Shown here piece by piece: positions 52,531 through 59,531 of a stretch of 59,683 nt of DNA. A program made the translations under genes and the position numbers. How positions within the stretch are numbered: the stretch's first letter is position 1; each line of letters begins with the position of its first letter. This stretch comes from Roseomonas mucosa (lineage in GTDB: Bacteria > Pseudomonadota > Alphaproteobacteria > Acetobacterales > Acetobacteraceae). The stretch spans positions 1 through 59,683 of the forward strand of contig CAMDWG010000020.1 in assembly GCA_945878375.1 (NCBI GenBank). The letters are read 5' to 3'. The notes beneath the pieces are model-generated. The model saw nothing but the letters and a program-made list of their open reading frames with translations, had not been told where the DNA came from and ran no database searches.

Positions 52531-53019
52531 CTACCCTATTGAGAAATTCAGTTTCCGCCACAATGCAAAGTCGTTGATACAGGGCACGCCGAAGGTCTGG
52601 CACACGTCCGGGATCTTGCGGTTCGCCCCCTGTTTGCTCGGCTTCGAAACCTCTCGCGTCACCACGATCCGATCCGGCGCGCGAAGAGCGGCGGCGATGA
52701 GGAAGGGATCGCGCCCGATTTTCTCCAGATCAACATCCGTCAGGTTGGGTGCATAGCCATGCGTCAGAACGCGTTGCACCACAGCGACGTCAGTCGGCTC
52801 ATCAAGCACAATTGCACCCTTGACGTCCGCTTGGTTGAGCCAATCCGCCAAGAGTCCGCGGGAGTCAGCGATCTCGCCGTAGTTCTGCTGGGCCATCTTG
52901 ACCGAGCCAACCACAGCTTGCTGCAGCAGCCACGCCCAGAACGGGGCCACGCGGTCGACGGGGTAGTAGTCTTCATGCGCCCGGATGAGCACATCGGCGT
53001 CCAGCAGGTGAAGCGTCAT
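52531..53019 (-). CDS. DUF4411 PIN-like toxin
   Basis: 162 residues. The PIN-like fold is indicated by HLLDADVLIRAHEDYYPVDR at the start (first acidic residue), then FWAWLLQQAVVGSVKMAQQN, DPFLIAAAL and VTREVSKPSKQGANRKIPDV. All are characteristic of the DUF4411 family, a putative RNase toxin partnered with an ImmA/IrrE-Xre protein. Its ATG overlaps the stop of that partner (53016-54227) by four bases, the usual antitoxin-first arrangement. Convergent with the helicase gene. Confidence 0.85.
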   Translation of the reverse strand: MTLHLLDADVLIRAHEDYYPVDRVAPFWAWLLQQAVVGSVKMAQQNYGEIADSRGLLADWLNQADVKGAIVLDEPTDVAVVQRVLTHGYAPNLTDVDLEKIGRDPFLIAAALRAPDRIVVTREVSKPSKQGANRKIPDVCQTFGVPCINDFALWRKLNFSIG

Positions 53020-54227
53020 TCCACCATCGCCTGACCGCGGAGCAGCGGTTCAACGGAGGCCGGCTTCACGCCCAGGATCTTCGCGGCGCGGGTGTGTGTT
53101 AGCACGTCGCCTTGCAGACCGCGCCGGACGACATGCATGAGCGCCTCGCCCAGCCGGCTGCGCTTCACGACATAGTAGCTGGGGCCTCCAGTGTCAGATT
53201 GCGCATCCCGGCTCCGCTCACGCTCATTCCGCCAACGTTCCGCGAGCTGCCTGAATATCTCACCGGCAACAGCCGCGCTCACCCACTGCTGGCGGGCTAG
53301 GCGATAGGTCACGAGTGCCTGACTCACGTTCCAAGCCTGCGAAACGCGCTCGGTCGCGCGAAGCGCGGACGGCACATCCATCCCTCGAGACTGGGAGAGG
53401 TCATCCAGCGCAAATGACGGCAGCAGGAATTCGCCGGCTACATCATTGCAAAAGCGCTCGATGGCATTCGAAGGCGTATCGCGTACCGGACCGCTCACCC
53501 CGGTTTGCCCGAGCCAGATATGCGTAAGCTCATGGATAAGGGTGAAGGAGCGAGCCGTCCGCGCATCGCGATCATTGATGACAATGAAGGGCGCGACCTC
53601 GTCGGCAATCGCGAATCCGCGAAACACCTCTTCACTGATAGCCGAGTGATGGGACCCGGTATCGCTCAGCAGCAGGACGAAAACGCCGATTTTCTCTGCG
53701 GTAGATCGCAGGAGCGAGAACAGCCCATCCGGGCCCTTGGCGGCCTTCTGCTGTTCAGTGGCGATGCCTAGGGCAGTCCGGATGGAGCCGGCCACCGTCG
53801 CAGAACCCTGTTCCATGCTTGCCGACCCGACATATGCGAGCCGGGTCGCCTCATCCTCATCTTCAAGGACGTTCCGTACCATCTGCTGACGCGCTTTCAC
53901 GTCGCGAAGCAGAGCGTCGAGCAGGCCATTCGCGCGCTTCGACACCTCGCCGGGGGCAGTCCTGAAATCTTCGCCCCGATCGCCGCGCTGCGGCGGTTCC
54001 GGCATGTAGAAGGTGATGAGGGGCCGCTTGTAGAGGGCGGCTGCCTTCTGCAGCTGAGCAGACGTCGGAGAGCGATCCCCGGACTCGAGGGCAGAGAGCT
54101 TAGACGCGGCAGTTGCGCGCTCGGAACTGCCGAGGGCGAGCTTATCCGCCGCCTCTTCGACGGTCAGCCCCGCGGTTTCCCGGGCCCACGCCAGGATGCG
54201 CGGGTTGATGTCCTCAGTCTGGCGCAT
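53016..54227 (-). CDS. Xre-ImmA/IrrE fusion protein (antitoxin partner of DUF4411)
   Basis: 403 residues. N-terminal Xre-type helix-turn-helix (about residues 8-70, ARETAGLTVEEAADKLALGS). Then a zinc metallopeptidase-like ImmA/IrrE domain with HELTHIWLG (HExxH) near 235 and the downstream metal ligand region NDVAGEFLLPSFAL. The C-terminal ~120 residues hold another DNA-binding-like segment (LTHTRAAKILGVKPASVEPL). Genes of this kind pair with DUF4411 toxins in predicted type II toxin-antitoxin loci. Likely autorepresses the operon. Confidence 0.85.
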   Translation of the reverse strand: MRQTEDINPRILAWARETAGLTVEEAADKLALGSSERATAASKLSALESGDRSPTSAQLQKAAALYKRPLITFYMPEPPQRGDRGEDFRTAPGEVSKRANGLLDALLRDVKARQQMVRNVLEDEDEATRLAYVGSASMEQGSATVAGSIRTALGIATEQQKAAKGPDGLFSLLRSTAEKIGVFVLLLSDTGSHHSAISEEVFRGFAIADEVAPFIVINDRDARTARSFTLIHELTHIWLGQTGVSGPVRDTPSNAIERFCNDVAGEFLLPSFALDDLSQSRGMDVPSALRATERVSQAWNVSQALVTYRLARQQWVSAAVAGEIFRQLAERWRNERERSRDAQSDTGGPSYYVVKRSRLGEALMHVVRRGLQGDVLTHTRAAKILGVKPASVEPLLRGQAMVE

Positions 54228-54263
54228 GTCTCATAGGGCGATACAGGTTGTCCGGCAGCGACT

Positions 54264-54764
54264 CTAGGGCCTAACGGCCGCCGCCGCGAGCATGTCGTGC
54301 GGCTCGACCGGCGCACGGGCAGTGGGGGCCGATATCGACGCGGGCCGTCCGGCGTCTTCTGCCTTTGGCGGCACCTTGCTGGGTCGAGGGCTCGAGCGCG
54401 GCTGACATGCCCATATCACATCAAACCCTGCCATCAGGTATGGCAGCGTCAGTTCGCCGTCCTGGGTTCCATCGAGGATCGCAGCGATGGTGTCGGGCGC
54501 CAGCAGGGTGAGTTGCAGCAACCGCCCCAGATAGCCGCGGTCGACCTTCTCCGCAGCCGCCATCTCGGTCATCGATCCGTACCGCCCCTCATCCAGCATG
54601 CGCTGATATCGAAACGCCCGCGCCAGCGCCTTCACCAACGTCGGGTCGGCCCGCGTGGTGACTACCGCTGATCCGACCACCGCCGGCGTCACCACCGTCT
54701 TCCTGCCTGGCCGGTGCCGGATTGCCAGCGGCACCCGAACCGTGATGCTGGTGGCGGTCGTCAT
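54264..54764 (-). CDS. ParB/KorB-like helix-turn-helix protein downstream of the recombinase
   Basis: ATG 54764 overlaps the recombinase stop (ATGA); 166 residues. A helix-turn-helix-like stretch lies at about residues 65-100 (SMTEMAAAEKVDRGYLGRLL, then LAPDTIAAILDG), similar to the DNA-binding part of ParB-like proteins. The C-terminus is low-complexity and proline-rich. Small proteins of this type commonly follow the DUF2924-recombinase pair in alphaproteobacterial elements. Function unknown; a directionality or partition role is possible. Confidence 0.75.
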   Translation of the reverse strand: MTTATSITVRVPLAIRHRPGRKTVVTPAVVGSAVVTTRADPTLVKALARAFRYQRMLDEGRYGSMTEMAAAEKVDRGYLGRLLQLTLLAPDTIAAILDGTQDGELTLPYLMAGFDVIWACQPRSSPRPSKVPPKAEDAGRPASISAPTARAPVEPHDMLAAAAVRP

Positions 54765-56113
54765 GCGGCGGCCCTCACAGCATCCGGCGCGATGGCGGTG
54801 AGATCGCGGACGAGGCCGCCGAGCCCGTCCAGCCGCAGCCGAATGTCTGCGCCGGCGCGACCTACCACCACCCGCTCTACCAGGGACCGCACCATCCGCG
54901 CCTGCTCTGCCGGGAACAACTGCTCCCATAGCGGGTCGAGCCGGTACAGCGCGTTGTGGGTCTCGCTCTCGGTCAGGTCGGGCGCCTCCCTGCGCGCCGC
55001 GCGCCAGGTGCCGACCACGATCTCGGGCTGCCGCAGCAGGGCTCGGACCTGGGCGACCACTGCACCCTCGATCTCGGCCGCCGACACGCGGCGCAAGATG
55101 CTGGCGTCCCCTGCAGCGTCGCCCTTCAGCACCCGCTGCGCGACATAGTAGCGGTAGAGCCGCCCCTTCTTCCGGCAGTGGGTCGGCGACAGCGCCCGCC
55201 CATCAACCCCGAAGATCAGCCCCTTCAGCAGCGCCGGCGTCTGCGCCCGGTTTTGGTTGGCGCGAACCCGCGGGCTGATCTGCAGCACGGCATGGGCTCG
55301 GTCCCAGAGCTCCCGCGGCACAATGCCCTGGTGCTCGCCGGGATAGACCTGCTCCTTGTGCGCGGCCTCGCCGACATAGGTCCGATTGTTGAGCAGCTTG
55401 TAGACATCGCCCTTGTCGAGCGGCCGGCCCGCCTTGCTGGTGGCGCCCTCCGCCCGGAGGCGGGCCACCGTCTCGATGCCGGACCCGGTCTCGGCGAAGA
55501 TCTCGAATACGCGGCGGACGCGCGGCGCCTCCTCCTCGTTTACCACCAGCTTACGAGCCACGACGTCGTAGCCGAGCGGCACCTTGCCGCCCATCCACAT
55601 GCCTCGGGCGCGGGACGCCGCGAACTTGTCGCGGATACGTTCGCCAATGACCTCGCGCTCGAACTGCGCGAAGCTGAGCAGGATGTTCAGCGTCAACCGG
55701 CCCATGCTGGTCGTGGTGTTGAAGCTCTGCGTGACCGAGACGAAGGTCACGCCATGCGCATCCATCACCTCCACCAGCTTGGCGAAGTCCATCAGCGAGC
55801 GGCTTAGGCGATCGATCTTGTAGACCACGATCACGTCGACCAGGTCGGCCTGGATGTCGCGCAAGAGACGCTGCAGCGCGGGCCGTTCCAGCGTGCCACC
55901 CGAGAACCCGCCATCGTCGTAGCGGTCGCGCACCAGCACCCACCCCTCGGCCCGCTGGCTGGCGATATACGCCTCGCAGGCATCGCGCTGCGCGTCGAGC
56001 GTGTTGAATTCCTTGTCCAGGCCCTCGTCCGTGGACTTCCGCGTGTAGACCGCGCAACGCAGCTTCTTCGTGGTCGCCGGCATGGCCGGCTCGATGCGGG
56101 CGCGGCGGGTCAT
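54761..56113 (-). CDS. Large serine recombinase
   Basis: The frame is open upstream, but ATG 56113 overlaps the DUF2924 stop and begins the protein naturally (MTRRARIEPAMPATTKKLRC); 450 residues. Resolvase domain about 18-165: catalytic Ser in AVYTRKSTDEGL, VVYKIDRLSRSLMDF, FNTTTSMGRLTLNILLSFAQ, FEREVIGERIRDKFAASRAR. The recombinase domain (VPLGYDVVARKLVVNEEEA; LLNNRTYVGEAAHKE) and a C-terminal region follow. All catalytic residues appear present. It probably integrates or excises the element at this end of the window; the attachment sites are not visible. Confidence 0.93.
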   Translation of the reverse strand: MTRRARIEPAMPATTKKLRCAVYTRKSTDEGLDKEFNTLDAQRDACEAYIASQRAEGWVLVRDRYDDGGFSGGTLERPALQRLLRDIQADLVDVIVVYKIDRLSRSLMDFAKLVEVMDAHGVTFVSVTQSFNTTTSMGRLTLNILLSFAQFEREVIGERIRDKFAASRARGMWMGGKVPLGYDVVARKLVVNEEEAPRVRRVFEIFAETGSGIETVARLRAEGATSKAGRPLDKGDVYKLLNNRTYVGEAAHKEQVYPGEHQGIVPRELWDRAHAVLQISPRVRANQNRAQTPALLKGLIFGVDGRALSPTHCRKKGRLYRYYVAQRVLKGDAAGDASILRRVSAAEIEGAVVAQVRALLRQPEIVVGTWRAARREAPDLTESETHNALYRLDPLWEQLFPAEQARMVRSLVERVVVGRAGADIRLRLDGLGGLVRDLTAIAPDAVRAAA

Positions 56114-56607
56114 GCCCCTGCCCTCCCCTTCAGCCCAAAGAACGTCCAGCCATTCCAGCGCGTGCCGGTGATGTGCCGTGCGATGGCGGAGAGCGATCGG
56201 TAAGGCCGCCCCTCGTACTCGAAGTCGTCGGCGCGCACCGTGACCACGTGCTGCACGCCGTCGTACTCGCGGATGAGCCGCGTCCCCGGCAGCGGCCGGC
56301 TGTCGGCGCGGACCCGGCGCAGCACCACATTCCCGCCGTCGAGTTGTTCCCCGAGCGCCTCGAGCCGCGCCCGCGTCTCCGGCTTCAGCCCGCCATAGGC
56401 CAGTTCCTGGATGCGGTAGGCCAGCCGGCTGACCAGGTAGGGGCGGTTGAAGGGCGGCGGCTCCTTCCCGAATAACGCCCGCCACTGGTCCTTCAGCTCG
56501 GCGGCCGTGGCGGTCTGCAGCGCCGCCAGGCGCGGCAGCACCTGCGTGGGCGGGATCTTCGGGATGGTGGGTGCCGCCGCGGGCGCGGCGGTGGATCGTC
56601 GGGTCAT
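56110..56607 (-). CDS. DUF2924 family protein
   Basis: 165 residues. Conserved DUF2924 blocks: LPRLAALQTATAAELKDQWR, FGKEPPPFNRPYLVSRLAYR, IQELAYGG, GTRLIREYDGVQHVVTV, YEGRPYRSLSAIARHITGTR, WNGWTFFGL. Always seen beside phage-type recombinases; biochemical role unknown. The C-terminal part resembles a small DNA-binding RAMA-like fold. Overlaps the recombinase start (ATGA) and the small gene upstream in the same way. Confidence 0.9.
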   Translation of the reverse strand: MTRRSTAAPAAAPTIPKIPPTQVLPRLAALQTATAAELKDQWRALFGKEPPPFNRPYLVSRLAYRIQELAYGGLKPETRARLEALGEQLDGGNVVLRRVRADSRPLPGTRLIREYDGVQHVVTVRADDFEYEGRPYRSLSAIARHITGTRWNGWTFFGLKGRAGA

Positions 56608-56816
56608 GCGAGTCCCTTCCTGTTGGGGGTCGCATGCAGGCGCTGCCGGGCGGTGGAGTGTAGGCGAACGTCTCCCGCCCCCCGAGCTATCTCGGCATCG
56701 CGCGCATCATCCTCGGCAGTGCGGCTGCGCAGCCGCAGCAGGCCGCGGGCCAAGATGCTGCAAACATCTCGGAGGTGCGGGGGCAGATGGACGTTGATCG
56801 CATTCGGCAGGGGCAT
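56604..56816 (-). CDS. Small hypothetical protein heading the recombinase operon
   Basis: 70 residues (MPLPNAINVHLPPHLRDVCS, then ILARGLLRLRSRTAEDDARD). Its stop overlaps the DUF2924 start (ATGA), which supports it being a real first gene of the operon. The bipartite motif at 56842-56877 lies 25 bases upstream of its ATG. No domain recognised; the arginine-rich middle and conserved-looking end (ARQRLHATPNRKG) suggest a small nucleic-acid-associated protein. Confidence 0.6.
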   Translation of the reverse strand: MPLPNAINVHLPPHLRDVCSILARGLLRLRSRTAEDDARDAEIARGAGDVRLHSTARQRLHATPNRKGLA

Positions 56817-56841
56817 CGGGATCCAGCACGCATTGTCCTGC

Positions 56842-56877
56842 CTGTTATTTACGGAATCAGGGCGGCGCCGTTCTCAC
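56842..56877 (-). promoter_or_regulatory. Bipartite promoter/operator motif, copy 1 (recombinase operon)
   Basis: Read on the minus strand: GTGAGAA, 15 bases, TCCGTAAATAACAG, then 25 bases to the ATG at 56816. The same two words occur with a 14-base spacer in front of the gene at 59532. Placement and spacing (18-19 bases between TGAGAA and TAAATA) fit a -35/-10 pair. Confidence 0.7.
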
Positions 56878-56895
56878 AGCGCCGCGTCACGCTAC

Positions 56896-57570
56896 TCAAT
56901 CCTTCCCCTGCTGCTTGGCCTCCGGCCCGAAGGTGACCCAGATGTCCCTGAGCCGCCGCTTCAGTGTGCTCTCGTCAGGCACTTTGTCGCCCCGCTGCGC
57001 AAACCATGCCTGCATATGCCGGATCAGCGCGCCGAACGATTCCGGCACGCCCTCGAAGTAAATGAACCGGCACGCTTCCAGCCGCGCAGCGTCCCAGGCG
57101 TGCGTCGGCTGTGAGCCGCGTCTACCCGCCTTCGTGCCGAGCCCTGCATCGTCCTCCGCGTCCTCCATCGCCGCGTAGCGCTCGAGCTCCTCGTGCCGCA
57201 CGCCGACTTCCTCCCGGATCACCGTGTAGCCGCGATCATCTTCGCCCGTGCTGATCAGACGCCGATATCGACCCTGCTCGGCCGCCAGCCAAAATATCGG
57301 CTGTGATCCGTGCCGCAGGACAAACCACGCGTCGTCCGCCCTGAGATCGACCAGCCCCTGGACGTATCGCTGCTCCTCGGGGCGCGGCACCGCCCTGCCG
57401 TCCATGTCGGCCTCGCACGATCCGTCCTCGACAAAGAGACGAGCCACCGCGGTGCAGAGTTGGATCTTCCGCTCGGACACCAGCACCGACATGTCGAGCA
57501 GTGACAGCCCAAGCCGGTCACACACTTCATCGATATGATAGAAGAATTTCCTCTTCCGCCTGTTCGCCAT
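56896..57570 (-). CDS. Hypothetical protein of the mobile region
   Basis: ATG 57570 has GGGAGG six bases upstream (TTG 57585 is an alternative); 224 residues. The N-terminus KRKFFYHIDEVCDRLGLSLL resembles a regulatory or excision-type helix-turn-helix. The C-terminal part (ACRFIYFEGVPESFGALIRH, then DKVPDESTLKRRLRDIW) is like other mobile-element proteins that may act in replication or excision. I do not recognise the family. It follows the Xre gene on the same strand with an 11-base gap, so it belongs to the ImmA/IrrE-Xre operon. Confidence 0.65.
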   Translation of the reverse strand: MANRRKRKFFYHIDEVCDRLGLSLLDMSVLVSERKIQLCTAVARLFVEDGSCEADMDGRAVPRPEEQRYVQGLVDLRADDAWFVLRHGSQPIFWLAAEQGRYRRLISTGEDDRGYTVIREEVGVRHEELERYAAMEDAEDDAGLGTKAGRRGSQPTHAWDAARLEACRFIYFEGVPESFGALIRHMQAWFAQRGDKVPDESTLKRRLRDIWVTFGPEAKQQGKD

Positions 57571-57581
57571 CTTGGCCTCCC

Positions 57582-57863
57582 TCAACCCGATCGCATGCTG
57601 CGCAAGCGCCGATACGCCAACACGACGCGCCCCATGTCCTTGCGCATGTCGGGCGGCAGGCGCTCTGCTTCGACAAACAGCTCATCGAGCGGAATGCCGA
57701 GAATGGCCGCGGCGCGCTGAACCACCTCGTCGCTCGGCGGTTTGTCGAGATTGCGCTCGATCCGCGACCAGTAGCCGGGTGAGATCCCCATCCGCTCGGC
57801 GAGATCGTTGAGCCCGATCGCCAACTCCGTGCGCCGCGCGCGCACCACATCACCGAAGGCCAT
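57582..57863 (-). CDS. Xre-family transcriptional regulator
   Basis: ATG 57863 overlaps the upstream stop by one base; 93 residues. Helix-turn-helix at about 5-60 (VVRARRTELAIGLNDLAERM, ISPGYWSRIERN). The short C-terminus (DMRKDMGRVVLAYRRLRSM) may dimerise. Directly downstream of the ImmA/IrrE peptidase gene, it resembles the ImmR/ImmA pair in which the peptidase cleaves the repressor after DNA damage. Confidence 0.85.
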   Translation of the reverse strand: MAFGDVVRARRTELAIGLNDLAERMGISPGYWSRIERNLDKPPSDEVVQRAAAILGIPLDELFVEAERLPPDMRKDMGRVVLAYRRLRSMRSG

Positions 57864-58591
57864 CACAGACCCCCTTCGACCAAGCCGTAGCGCGACAGGC
57901 GCACAGCGATGAACCGCTCGGACACGCCGAAATCACCAGCCAACGCCGCCAGCACACCGCCGAGCGCTTCGTGCGAATTCCCTGCCGCAACGATCGGACT
58001 GGCCGGCCTGCCCTCGTGCGGTCCGCGGCAGAGCCGCAACCCTTCGCCGCGCGCATAGGCGAGCAGCCGCGTGTGCAGTGGCACCGGTGGCGCCAGGAGA
58101 GCGCCCATGAATTCATTGGCGCGCGCCTCGGCGCCGCGACCCTGGCGTTCAAGCGCCCCTGGTGAACTCGCAACGGCGCGATAGCGCCGCTCCCCCCTCC
58201 CGAGCGCTGCCGGCACGTCGAACAGCAAATGCCCAAGCTCATGCGCGGCTGTGCTCAGCGCGAGATCAGGGCGGTTGGTCGTCATCGGACCATTGACCGC
58301 GATATAGGCCCAGCCCGGCTCGTGCGGATCGATATCACACAGACCGAGCACGCTCTGGCCGGATTCATCGCAGAGCGCACGGCCGACATCCCACGAGACC
58401 GCCAGGCGCTGCCCGTTCACCTCCACCACGCGGCAGGCGTCGATCAGCGTCGGAAGGGCCATCGCGAGGCTGTCGCCCTCAAGGGGGATCTGGCGGCGGA
58501 CTTGCGCGGCGACGGCGCGAATGGCGGCGGCAGCCACCTCTCGGCGCGGGCTCAGAGCCGTAGCCGTGGGGTAGGCGATAGCGATCGTCAT
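57863..58591 (-). CDS. ImmA/IrrE-family metallopeptidase
   Basis: ATG 58591 gives MTIAIAYPTATALSPRREVA, 242 residues; an in-frame start at 58630 is possible. HExxH zinc motif in STAAHELGHLLFD; third ligand region in RGAEARANEFMGALLAPP. C-terminal helix-turn-helix-like tail (LAALAGDFGVSERFIAVRLS). Partner of the Xre regulator at 57582. A LexA-type direct repeat lies 43 bases upstream, consistent with DNA-damage control of the element. Confidence 0.85.
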   Translation of the reverse strand: MTIAIAYPTATALSPRREVAAAAIRAVAAQVRRQIPLEGDSLAMALPTLIDACRVVEVNGQRLAVSWDVGRALCDESGQSVLGLCDIDPHEPGWAYIAVNGPMTTNRPDLALSTAAHELGHLLFDVPAALGRGERRYRAVASSPGALERQGRGAEARANEFMGALLAPPVPLHTRLLAYARGEGLRLCRGPHEGRPASPIVAAGNSHEALGGVLAALAGDFGVSERFIAVRLSRYGLVEGGL

Positions 58592-58633
58592 AGGAACATG
58601 GTCCCTGCGTTGGAGATAAACGGGAAACATTCA

Positions 58634-58648
58634 GTTCCTTGTATGTTC
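58634..58648. promoter_or_regulatory. Candidate alphaproteobacterial LexA box
   Basis: GTTC-N7-GTTC (GTTCCTTGTATGTTC) matches the direct-repeat SOS box of alphaproteobacteria. On the minus strand it reads GAAC-N7-GAAC, 43 bases before the ImmA/IrrE start. It is the only such repeat I saw in this region. Confidence 0.6.
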
Positions 58649-58682
58649 TCTTTGGCGCATGAGTCCAGCACTCTCCGCGCCA

Positions 58683-58715
58683 GGGGGTGCGGTGGTCGCG
58701 CAATTCCGCACCCCC
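58683..58715. repeat. Perfect 10-bp inverted repeat, unit 1 of a structured repeat
   Basis: GGGGGTGCGG (58683-58692) and CCGCACCCCC (58706-58715) flank TGGTCGCGCAATT. The loop words TGGTCGCGC and ATTCCGCACCCC recur in unit 2 at 58761. Position between divergent operons suggests operators or, less likely, origin repeats. Confidence 0.75.
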
Positions 58716-58760
58716 GGTCTCTAGGCCTCTGACGATCTTCATAACCTATTGAATATGTGA

Positions 58761-58816
58761 GGGTGCGCTGGTCGCGCCCGAGCCATTCCGCACCCCTGTG
58801 CACCCCCTGGCCCTAG
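58761..58816. repeat. Structured repeat, unit 2, with an extra arm
   Basis: GGGTGCGCTGGTCGCGC (58761-58777) is followed by ATTCCGCACCCC (58785-58796); GGGTGCG pairs with CGCACCC. A further CCGCACCCCC arm lies at 58807-58816, after another CACCCCC. Shared words with unit 1 show duplication of the element about 78 bases apart. Confidence 0.65.
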
Positions 58817-58881
58817 CCGCACCCCCGGCGAGGCCGCTGTTCTCGGTTCATCGCAGCCGACTGAGCTGAAGGGATCGAGGG

Positions 58882-59466
58882 ATGAGAGAGAAACACGCCG
58901 CACAGGGAGATATTCCCGAACGCTGGGACCCGTATCAGACCCGCGTCGCGCTGGCCGCGGCCCGTCACCACGCCGCGCGCTTCACGCGGCACCGTCGCCT
59001 GGCAGCGGCGGACCGGGAGGATCTGGCCCAGGAAATCCTCCTAGTGATCCTAGAGGCGAGTCCGCGCTTTGATGCCTCGCGCGCCTCCTGGGCGACCTTT
59101 GTCGCCATGCTGGCCCGCCGTGCCATCTGCGATCGGGCCCGGCAGCCGGCAGCGCCGGAATGCGTCTCGCTCGACAGCAGTGCTGCGGCGGCGATCCTCG
59201 CTCGTCTCGTCGCGCCACAGGCGGATCCGGACATCGCCCTCGCGTTTCGACGCATCGAGGCAGAGTTGCCGACCGCACCGCGGGCGATGCTGCGGCAGAT
59301 CATTGCGCACCGTGACGTCGTGGCCGCGCGCGACGCCGGCGCGACCTCCCCCGCCACCTTCTATCGCGACCTGCGCGACCTGCGCTGCTGGCTTCGTGCC
59401 CTTGGCGTGCACCCGACGACATCGGTGTCGATGCGCGCACCGACGCCGACGCCATCGACGCCGTGA
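58882..59466 (+). CDS. Sigma-70-family-like RNA polymerase sigma factor
   Basis: 194 residues from ATG 58882. Region 2-like helices at about 20-90 (ADREDLAQEILLVILEASPR, FDASRASWATFVAMLARRAI, CDRAR). A region 4-like helix-turn-helix near 135-175 is weaker (MLRQIIAHRDVVAARDAGAT). A proline/threonine tail ends the protein. Such small sigma-like proteins occur in alphaproteobacterial phage-like elements next to recombinase modules. It may direct polymerase to the bipartite motif found twice nearby, one copy starting at its own stop codon; this is a hypothesis. Confidence 0.75.
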   Translation: MREKHAAQGDIPERWDPYQTRVALAAARHHAARFTRHRRLAAADREDLAQEILLVILEASPRFDASRASWATFVAMLARRAICDRARQPAAPECVSLDSSAAAAILARLVAPQADPDIALAFRRIEAELPTAPRAMLRQIIAHRDVVAARDAGATSPATFYRDLRDLRCWLRALGVHPTTSVSMRAPTPTPSTP

Positions 59467-59497
59467 GAATGATTTCTCGCAGATCCGTAAATAACAG
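59463..59497 (+). promoter_or_regulatory. Bipartite promoter/operator motif, copy 2
   Basis: GTGAGAA (59463-59469), 14 bases, TCCGTAAATAACAG (59484-59497), then 34 bases to ATG 59532. The spacer contains TTTCTC, making a GAGAA/TTCTC dyad with the first word. Same orientation relative to its gene as copy 1. Confidence 0.7.
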
Positions 59498-59531
59498 AGT
59501 GAGCCACCACGCGTCGAAGGGAGCCCACACG

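Noticed and set aside
56114-56635. N-terminal extension of the recombinase frame
   Set aside because: It lies out of frame over the DUF2924 gene; ATG 56113 fits the overlap pattern and the resolvase domain start.
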